From contig NZ_KB898368.1 in the NCBI RefSeq assembly GCF_000377565.1, forward strand, positions 1-64,000: a stretch of 64,000 nt of DNA. Direction: 5' to 3'. The notes below the pieces were generated by a model. That model was not told the DNA's origin. It saw only the letters and a list, made by a program, of their open reading frames with translations, and made no database searches. Shown piece by piece: positions 58,495-64,000 of the stretch. The position numbers and the translations under genes are program-made. This DNA comes from Rhizobium sp. 2MFCol3.1 (lineage in GTDB: Bacteria; Pseudomonadota; Alphaproteobacteria; Rhizobiales; Rhizobiaceae). Positions within the stretch are counted from its first letter, which is position 1; the number at the start of each line of letters is the position of its first letter.

Positions 58495-58833
58495 GGGGAA
58501 CCTCCTTCGTTTGTGATCCAAACTCTACCAAGTTGGTCGTATAATGAAACGAAGATTGTTTCTGTTCCATGCGGCGGTTCCGGAATGGCGTGCCATTTCG
58601 TGTGCTGTTTTGAAATGATTGTGCTGTCGAACCTGAGCGACAGGTGGCTGCGATTTGACTCGCGCACTTTAGGAATGGCCGCGTTTTTAGAACAACCTGC
58701 GAGCAGACGCGGGCATTCCATCGCGCCATGAGCAAAAGCCTCGGCGACAGAATTGAAATCCGCCGTGTTCGGCGATTATAGTCCGCCGACGCCGCGCTCG
58801 ACTCGCGCGGGGAGACAAGGGAAGGAACATGCA
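58495..58833. promoter_or_regulatory. Divergent promoter region between sbp and polyol dehydrogenase
   Basis: About 339 bp between two divergent starts. The sulfate operon promoter is expected on the sbp side, where GTATAATGAAAC (58538-58549) resembles a -10 region if read on the plus strand. A CysB/CbL-type box could lie here, but I cannot identify it. GGAGACAAGGGAAGGAAC precedes the plus-strand start. No small gene is supported. Confidence 0.4.
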
Positions 58834-59877
58834 ATGACCAAAGTCCGCGCACTGGTGCTGGAACGCCAGCATGAGCTCGCTATCCGCGAAATCGATCTGC
58901 CTATGGAAACCGGGCCGGGCGAGGTCAAGATCAAGATACACACGGTCGGCGTCTGCGGCTCCGACGTTCACTATTACACGCACGGCAAGATCGGCCCCTT
59001 CGTCGTCAACGAGCCGATGGTGCTCGGGCACGAGGCGGCTGGTACCGTCGTCGAGGTTGGCGCCGGCGTCACACATCTGAAGGTCGGCGATCGTGTCTGC
59101 ATGGAGCCGGGCATTCCCGATCCGAATTCCAAGGCAAGCCGGCTCGGCATGTACAATGTCGATCCCGCCGTTTCCTTCTGGGCGACACCGCCAGTTCACG
59201 GCGTGCTCACGCCCGAAGTCGTTCATCCCGCCAACTACACGTTCAAGCTGCCTGATAATGTAAGCTTTGCCGAAGGCGCCATGGTTGAGCCCTTCGCCGT
59301 CGGCATGCAGGCGGCCACCAAGGCGAAGATCGCGCCAGGTGATACCGCCGTCGTGCTTGGCGCCGGTCCTATCGGCACCATGGTCGCCATCGCCGCACTC
59401 GCCGGCGGTTGTGCCCGCGCGATCGTTGCCGATCTCGCGCAGCCAAAGCTCGATATCGCCGCTCAATATCAGGGCGTGATCCCGGTCAATATCCGCGAAA
59501 CAAACCTTGTCGAGGAAGTCTCGCGGCTGACGGACGGATGGGGTGCCGATGTGATCTTCGAATGCTCCGGTTCACCGAAGGCCTGGGAAACGATCATGGA
59601 TCTGGCGCGTCCCGGCGGCGTCATCGTTGCTGTCGGCCTGCCGGTCAACCCGATCGGCTTCGACGTCTCGACTGCCTCGACCAAGGAAATCCGCATCGAA
59701 ACGGTGTTCCGCTACGCGCATCAGTATGAGCGGTCGATTGCGCTGCTCGGTTCCGGTCGCGTCGACCTGAAGCCTCTGATTTCCGAGACCTTCGGCTTCG
59801 AAGAATCGGTCAAGGCTTTTGACCGCGCGGTCGAAGCGCGCCCGAGCGACGTGAAGCTCCAGATCGTGATGGACTAG
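58834..59877 (+). CDS. Zinc-dependent polyol dehydrogenase (xylitol/sorbitol dehydrogenase type)
   Basis: A 347-residue medium-chain dehydrogenase. The catalytic-zinc residues are seen as GVCGSDVHYYTHGKIG near residue 40, GHEAAG near residue 68 and the Glu of MEPG near residue 90. The NAD(P) motif GAGPIGTMVAIAA lies near residue 176. The four cysteines of the usual structural-zinc lobe are absent (PDPNSKASRLGMYNVDPAVS), as in some microbial xylitol dehydrogenases. It oxidises a sugar alcohol to a ketose. The start at 58834 has GGAAGGAA upstream. Confidence 0.88.
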   Translation: MTKVRALVLERQHELAIREIDLPMETGPGEVKIKIHTVGVCGSDVHYYTHGKIGPFVVNEPMVLGHEAAGTVVEVGAGVTHLKVGDRVCMEPGIPDPNSKASRLGMYNVDPAVSFWATPPVHGVLTPEVVHPANYTFKLPDNVSFAEGAMVEPFAVGMQAATKAKIAPGDTAVVLGAGPIGTMVAIAALAGGCARAIVADLAQPKLDIAAQYQGVIPVNIRETNLVEEVSRLTDGWGADVIFECSGSPKAWETIMDLARPGGVIVAVGLPVNPIGFDVSTASTKEIRIETVFRYAHQYERSIALLGSGRVDLKPLISETFGFEESVKAFDRAVEARPSDVKLQIVMD

Positions 59878-59882
59878 GTGCC

Positions 59883-59908
59883 TGTCGGCTAGCTCGCGCT
59901 AGCCGACA
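59883..59908. terminator. Bidirectional terminator overlapping the dedA stop codon
   Basis: An 11-bp perfect stem TGTCGGCTAGC/GCTAGCCGACA with a TCGC loop, followed by CTTTTC on the plus strand. The left arm contains the dedA stop codon (59889-59891) and the right arm encodes its last residues, so one element serves the convergent dehydrogenase and dedA genes. Confidence 0.8.
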
Positions 59909-60464
59909 CTTTTCTGAAAGCTCTTCTGAAGACAAGGGCCGCGCCCGCCACGATGGCCGCGGCCCCGAGCCCGACGAAGAGGTGATGGTGCAGCGGAAGA
60001 CGACCGAGGATCTGTTCGATGCCGTGCCCGAAGAGATAGCCGAGCGCCGTAAACAGCTGTCCCCATACAAGCGCCGCGATCGCATTCAACATCACGAACT
60101 TTCCGGTCGAGATTCGCGTCGTGCCGATCACGATCGGACTGATCGTCCTTAAGCCGACGAGAAAGCGGAATGCAAGGATGAAGCCTGTCGGATAGCGCTC
60201 AAGAAGCGACGTCACCTGCGCCAGCGTCGGCGTTTCCATCAACCGGCGAACGACATGCCAGCGTGATGCATAGCGACCGGCGAAGAACCACATCTGGTCT
60301 CCGGCGAAGGAGCCCGCCGACGCCATCAGCGAGGCCGACCAGTAGGTGAGCAGCCCGCGATGGGAGATGATGCCGCCGAGGAAGGCCGCGGTCTCTCCCT
60401 CGAATGCGGTGCCCAGGAAGATCGCGACAATCCCATAGTGTTCGATAAGATGTTCTATGGACAC
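59889..60464 (-). CDS. DedA-family membrane protein
   Basis: A 191-residue DedA/SNARE-associated-type protein. The signature FEGETAAFLGGIISHRG lies near residue 23 and the re-entrant GDQMWFFAGRYASRWHVVRR near residue 55, with RFLVGLRTISPIVIGTTRIS near residue 98. DedA proteins help flip or distribute undecaprenyl phosphate and other lipids and support membrane potential and envelope integrity. The start at 60464 is a GTG with GAGGGA upstream; upstream open frame has no family residues. It follows the flavin reductase gene by about 38 bp on the same strand. Confidence 0.88.
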   Translation of the reverse strand: MSIEHLIEHYGIVAIFLGTAFEGETAAFLGGIISHRGLLTYWSASLMASAGSFAGDQMWFFAGRYASRWHVVRRLMETPTLAQVTSLLERYPTGFILAFRFLVGLRTISPIVIGTTRISTGKFVMLNAIAALVWGQLFTALGYLFGHGIEQILGRLPLHHHLFVGLGAAAIVAGAALVFRRAFRKVSASAS

Positions 60465-60502
60465 GATTGATCCCTCAGCGTTTTGGCCTGTCGCCGTGCA
60501 GG

Positions 60503-61870
60503 CTACACGCTCTTCAGGTCGCCAAGCAATGTTGGGATCAATTCGGACACTGTCGGATGGATCGGCACGGCCCATTTCAGCTCGGGATAGGTTGTCCCGG
60601 CGTTCATCGCGTCGATGAAGCCATGGATCGCCTCGTCGCCCTCTATGCCGAGGATAGCGGCGCCGAGGATCTGCTTGGTTTGCGCGTCGGCGATCACCTT
60701 CATGAAGCCCTTCGTCTCGCCCCGCTCCTTGGCGCGGCCGACTTTGGCCATCGGCCGGGTGGAGATCATGATCTCGCGGCCCGATGCACGCGCCTGTCTT
60801 TCCGACATGCCGACGCGGCCGAGCGGCGGGTCGATATAAAGCGCATAGGCGAGGATGCGGTCGCTGAGCTTGCGATCCTCGCCGTCGAGCAGGTTGGCGG
60901 CCGCGATCTCGAAGTCGTTGTAGGACGTATGGGTAAAGGCGCCGTGGCCGTTGCAGTCGCCAAGCGCCCATATGCCCTCGACGTTGGTCGCGAGCTTGTC
61001 GTCAACGGTGATGTAGCCACGCTTGTCGGTGGCCACACCAGCACGATCGAGGCCGAGATCGTCGGTATTGGGCACGCGGCCGGTTGCGATAAGGACGTGG
61101 CTCGCTTTGATCTCGGCGATGCCATCGGCGACCGTGACCTCTATCCCATCCGCTCCGTTCTTGAACGCGATGCGGTCCGCGCCGGTGCGGACCGTAATTC
61201 CCTCGGCGCGCAGAATATCGGCGATCGCGTCCGAAATATCCTCATCCTCCCGTGAGGCGAGCTTGGGGCCACGTTCCACGACCGTTACCTCCGCACCGAA
61301 ACGCCGATACATCTGGGCGAACTCAAGGCCGATATAGCTTCCGCCAATGACCACCAGATGCCGGGGCAGCGTGTCCAGCGCGATGATCGATGTGCTTGTC
61401 AAGTAATCGATGTCGTCGATACCCGGCATGTCGGGAATGGCCGGTCGCGCGCCGACGTTGAGGTAGATGCGTGGCGCGGTGAGCAGCTCGCCGTTGACAC
61501 TGATCGTCCGTTCGCTTTCGAAGCGCGCATGGCCGTAGATCACGGTCACGCCGTCCATGCCCGCGAACCAGCTGATCAGGCCGTTGCGGGCGTCCATGGT
61601 CACTGTCTCGGCTCGCTTGCGCACGATCGTCATGTCGATCCCGATCGCGCCCGGGATTGTCACGCCGTAGCTGACGGCGTTGCGGGCCACATAGGCGGCG
61701 CGGGCGCTGGCGACGAGGGTCTTGGTTGGCATGCAGCCGGCGTTGACGCATGTGCCGCCGAGATATTTGCGCTCGATCAGCGCGACCTTCATGCCCTTCT
61801 CCGCCATCCGGGCGGCGAGGAAGGGGCCAGATTGGCCGGCGCCGACAACGATGGCGTCGAAACTACGCAT
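60503..61870 (-). CDS. FAD-dependent pyridine-nucleotide disulfide oxidoreductase (mercuric-reductase-like)
   Basis: A 455-residue flavoprotein. The FAD motif VVGAGQSGPFLAARMAE lies at 8-24, the redox-active pair C41/C46 in GGTCVNAGCMPTKTL, the NAD(P) motif VIGGSYIGLEFAQMYRRFGA near residue 170, and the dimer/active-site block HPTVSELIPTLL at the C-terminus. It resembles MerA in the core but lacks the N-terminal heavy-metal domain and the C-terminal Cys pair, so mercury reduction is not implied. It overlaps the DUF4126 gene by one base (TGATG). Confidence 0.85.
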   Translation of the reverse strand: MRSFDAIVVGAGQSGPFLAARMAEKGMKVALIERKYLGGTCVNAGCMPTKTLVASARAAYVARNAVSYGVTIPGAIGIDMTIVRKRAETVTMDARNGLISWFAGMDGVTVIYGHARFESERTISVNGELLTAPRIYLNVGARPAIPDMPGIDDIDYLTSTSIIALDTLPRHLVVIGGSYIGLEFAQMYRRFGAEVTVVERGPKLASREDEDISDAIADILRAEGITVRTGADRIAFKNGADGIEVTVADGIAEIKASHVLIATGRVPNTDDLGLDRAGVATDKRGYITVDDKLATNVEGIWALGDCNGHGAFTHTSYNDFEIAAANLLDGEDRKLSDRILAYALYIDPPLGRVGMSERQARASGREIMISTRPMAKVGRAKERGETKGFMKVIADAQTKQILGAAILGIEGDEAIHGFIDAMNAGTTYPELKWAVPIHPTVSELIPTLLGDLKSV

Positions 61871-62328
61871 CAGACCGACGCCACGATCAGGATCGCGCCG
61901 ACAATGGCGACCGCGTCCTCGAGAATGGCGGCCGGCGGATCTCGATGAAACACGCTCGCCAGCTTAGCGCGTGCCGCAGCGCCGCCGAGTGTGCCCGCAG
62001 CCGCGCCGAGAATGCCGGCGATGAGGCCGCCGATCAGCGAACCGCTGGCGGCGCCGATCGTGGCGCCTGACAGCGCGCCCATGATCAGTCGCGCACCGAA
62101 CTGCATCGGCACTTTTCTTGAAGGCGTGGATGGCAATTGATCCGTCACCAGTTCGACCAGCGCCAGCAGCGTGAAAATCCACGGGGTCCAGCGATAGCCC
62201 ATGAAGGCGAACGGCGTCTGAGTCACATCGAACCAGCCGAGCGCCGCTCCCCAGGCAACGGCTGCCGGCGCTGTTAGCGCGCGCAACCCGGCGATGATAC
62301 CAATCAGAAATGCGAAAAACAGAAGCAT
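61870..62328 (-). CDS. DUF4126-family membrane protein
   Basis: A 152-residue protein with a hydrophobic N-terminus (MLLFFAFLIGIIAGLRALTA), a polar loop DQLPSTPSRKVPMQFGARLI near residue 65 and a Gly/Ala-rich helix pair (GSLIGGLIAGILGAAAGTLG) near 92-111. This matches the DUF4126 plan of four membrane segments. The start at 62328 is the first family-like ATG. It is cotranscribed with the flavin reductase (overlapping stop/start) and perhaps DedA, suggesting a membrane-associated redox or envelope role. Confidence 0.75.
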   Translation of the reverse strand: MLLFFAFLIGIIAGLRALTAPAAVAWGAALGWFDVTQTPFAFMGYRWTPWIFTLLALVELVTDQLPSTPSRKVPMQFGARLIMGALSGATIGAASGSLIGGLIAGILGAAAGTLGGAAARAKLASVFHRDPPAAILEDAVAIVGAILIVASV

Positions 62329-62422
62329 GCGCAATCCCCCATCGCAACGCAGGCCATCCCCGCGACGAGTGAAAGCTGGCACATTGTCGGGTCCGTTGCA
62401 ATTTGGCGGCGAAGAAATTCGG

Positions 62423-63610
62423 TCAGTTCGAGAACGCCGCTATTCCCGTTATGGCGCGGCCGAGGATCAGCGCGTGAATGTCGTGCGTTCCCTCATAGGT
62501 GTTGACCACTTCGAGGTTGACGAGATGGCGGGCGACGCCGAACTCATCGGATATGCCGTTGCCGCCAAGCATGTCGCGCGCCATTCGGGCGATATCGAGC
62601 GCCTTGCCGCAGGAATTGCGCTTGAGGATGGAGGTGAGCTCGACCGGCGGGTGGCCGTCTTCCTTCATGCGGCCGAGGCGCAGGCAGCCCTGCAGCCCGA
62701 GCGTGATTTCGGTCGCCATGTCGGCGAGCTTCCTCTGGATCAACTGATTGGCGGCGAGCGGCCGGTCGAACTGCTTTCGGTCGAGCGTGTATTGCCGCGC
62801 CCGCGCATAGCAATCCTCGGCGGCGCCGAGCGCGCCCCATGCGATTCCGAAACGGGCCGAGTTGAGGCAGGTGAAAGGGCCCTTGAGGCCGGAGACGTTA
62901 AGCAACAGGTTCTCTTCCGGCACGAAGACGCTATCCATCACCACTTCGCCTGTGATCGAGGCGCGCAAGCCGATCTTGCCGTGAATGGCGGGCGCCGTCA
63001 GGCCATTCCATCCCTTTTCAAGGATGAAGCCCCGGATCACGCCATCCTCGGTCTTCGCCCAGACCACGAAGACATCGGCGATCGGCGCATTCGATATCCA
63101 CGTCTTGGCACCGGAAAGACTGTAGCCGCCATCGACCTTTTTTGCACGCGTCGCCATCGATCCCGGATCGGAGCCATGGTTCGGCTCGGTAAGGCCGAAG
63201 CAGCCGATCCATTCGCCAGTGGCGAGTTTCGGCAGATATTTCTGCTTTTGCGCTTCCGACCCGAAGGCATCGATCGGCACCATCACCAGCGAGGACTGGA
63301 CGCTCATCATGGAGCGATAGCCGCTGTCGACTCGCTCGACCTCGCGGGCGATCAAGCCGTAGGCTACGTATCCGAGGCCCGCGCCGCCATATTCGGGCGA
63401 TATCGTCGGGCCGAGGAGGCCGAGTTCACCCATTTCGCGAAAGATGCTTGGATCGGTCTTCTCATGGCGGAAGGCTTCGAGTACGCGCGGCGCAAGCTTT
63501 TCCTGCGCGTAGGAGTGCGCGGTGTCGAGCACCATGCGCTCCTCGTCCGTCAACTGCTCGACAAGCCGGAACGGATCGGACCAGTCGAAACTCTCGCGGG
63601 TGTACTGCAT
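62423..63610 (-). CDS. gcdH: Glutaryl-CoA dehydrogenase
   Basis: A 395-residue acyl-CoA dehydrogenase of the glutaryl-CoA subgroup. The FAD/substrate blocks are CFGLTEPNHGSDPGSMATRA near residue 140 and WISNAPIADVFVVWAK near 172, and the catalytic Glu is in VNTYEGTHDIHALI near residue 368. It dehydrogenates and decarboxylates glutaryl-CoA to crotonyl-CoA in lysine/tryptophan breakdown, passing electrons to ETF. The start at 63610 (MQYTRESFDW) is normal. It is divergent from the next gene; glutaryl-CoA pathway partners are not seen nearby. Confidence 0.92.
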   Translation of the reverse strand: MQYTRESFDWSDPFRLVEQLTDEERMVLDTAHSYAQEKLAPRVLEAFRHEKTDPSIFREMGELGLLGPTISPEYGGAGLGYVAYGLIAREVERVDSGYRSMMSVQSSLVMVPIDAFGSEAQKQKYLPKLATGEWIGCFGLTEPNHGSDPGSMATRAKKVDGGYSLSGAKTWISNAPIADVFVVWAKTEDGVIRGFILEKGWNGLTAPAIHGKIGLRASITGEVVMDSVFVPEENLLLNVSGLKGPFTCLNSARFGIAWGALGAAEDCYARARQYTLDRKQFDRPLAANQLIQRKLADMATEITLGLQGCLRLGRMKEDGHPPVELTSILKRNSCGKALDIARMARDMLGGNGISDEFGVARHLVNLEVVNTYEGTHDIHALILGRAITGIAAFSN

Positions 63611-63777
63611 GGTTCATCCTCCTCGATCCATCGGCGTGTCGCGGGCCCTATTGGGATACTGCCGGGGCGAGGGAGCGTCAACACGCCGCCGCCTCTGTCG
63701 CTCTCGACTGCGCGCGATCATGACATAGCTATTCCTCAATGGGCCCGAATGGGAATGTCTGACGATGGGAGCAAGAC

Positions 63778-64000
63778 ATGACAAAAATCGCGTTTATCGG
63801 CCTCGGCAATATGGGCGGGCCGATGGCGGCAAATCTGGTCAAGGCTGGCCACGCGGTCAGCGGCTTTGATCTGGTGCCGGCGTTGCTTGAGGCTGCCGTG
63901 GCAACGGGGGTGCAGCCGGCGAGCGACATCTCCCAAGCTGTGAGCGGTGCGGACGTTGTCGTGACCATGCTTCCTCAAGGCAGGCATGTCCTGACAGCGT
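63778..64000 (+). CDS. mmsB: 3-hydroxyisobutyrate dehydrogenase-like protein, N-terminal part cut by the window edge
   Basis: The visible 74 codons start MTKIAFIGLGNMGGPMAANL, the nucleotide-binding opening of beta-hydroxyacid dehydrogenases, followed by VKAGHAVSGFDLVPALLEA and ADVVVTMLPQGRHV. The GLGNMG and TMLP patterns fit the 3-hydroxyisobutyrate dehydrogenase group of valine breakdown (MmsB). The C-terminal half with catalytic Lys is outside the window, so relatives such as tartronate semialdehyde reductase cannot be fully excluded. The start has GGGAGCAAG upstream. It is divergent from gcdH. Confidence 0.7.
   Translation, partial: MTKIAFIGLGNMGGPMAANLVKAGHAVSGFDLVPALLEAAVATGVQPASDISQAVSGADVVVTMLPQGRHVLTA

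Noticed and set aside
62294..63781. Long plus-strand open frame (495 codons) opposite gcdH
   Set aside because: It mirrors the glutaryl-CoA dehydrogenase gene in antisense and has no recognisable domain.
1..64000. tRNA, rRNA or tmRNA genes
   Set aside because: No cloverleaf with conserved T-loop GGTTCRA was noticed; this was by eye only, so a weak tRNA could be missed.

Overview
The window is about 64 kb of GC-rich chromosome from a Rhizobiales bacterium, most likely Rhizobium or a close relative. The clues are a MucR/Ros zinc-finger regulator, a seven-subunit Pha/Mrp cation antiporter, a CyaC-type diheme-anchored adenylate cyclase, and several classes of short palindromic intergenic repeats of the kind found in rhizobia. 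I saw no rRNA or tRNA gene and no CRISPR array. The only clear mobile element is the 5' end of an IS110-family transposase at the left edge.

Layout. 1-12.4 kb is a mixed housekeeping/accessory stretch: FAD oxidoreductase plus AI-2E family membrane protein, an MFS pump divergent from a LysR regulator, VOC protein, universal stress protein, hemolysin III-like protein, XRE-cupin regulator divergent from a GNAT acetyltransferase, tandem 219-bp repeats, msrB, HIT protein and a methyltransferase. 12.6-18.8 kb is the mrpA-G (phaA-G) operon, with stop/start overlaps throughout except for a large inverted repeat between C and D. 19.3-21.7 kb holds mucR, a DnaA-domain-IV-like protein, a DUF6456-like protein and sufE.

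21.9-45.7 kb is the most unusual region. A leftward run reads: class III cyclase homologue, fused-NBD oligopeptide-type ABC importer (ATPase, binding protein, two permeases), three glycosyltransferases, an ABC-exporter-like protein whose ATPase motifs are all destroyed and which carries a ~330-residue insertion, and a stand-alone cyclic-nucleotide-binding protein. Next to it lie a UDP-sugar dehydrogenase, a DUF3095 cyclase-like protein, a SAM methyltransferase, FkbM methyltransferase with cyaC, a further glycosyltransferase with a polysaccharide deacetylase, and a metallo-beta-lactamase-fold hydrolase that could be a phosphodiesterase. Together these look like a cyclic-nucleotide-controlled pathway for making, modifying and perhaps moving a surface glycan. 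That is an inference from gene content and order; I do not recognise it as a described system.

46-64 kb returns to metabolism: glgX, an SDR, a GST, two tiny membrane-peptide ORFs, a DUF2934 protein, cardiolipin synthase, an endonuclease/exonuclease/phosphatase-fold protein, an alpha/beta hydrolase, the sbp-cysTWA sulfate importer, a polyol dehydrogenase, DedA, a flavin disulfide reductase with a DUF4126 protein, glutaryl-CoA dehydrogenase, and the start of a 3-hydroxyisobutyrate dehydrogenase-like gene cut by the right edge.
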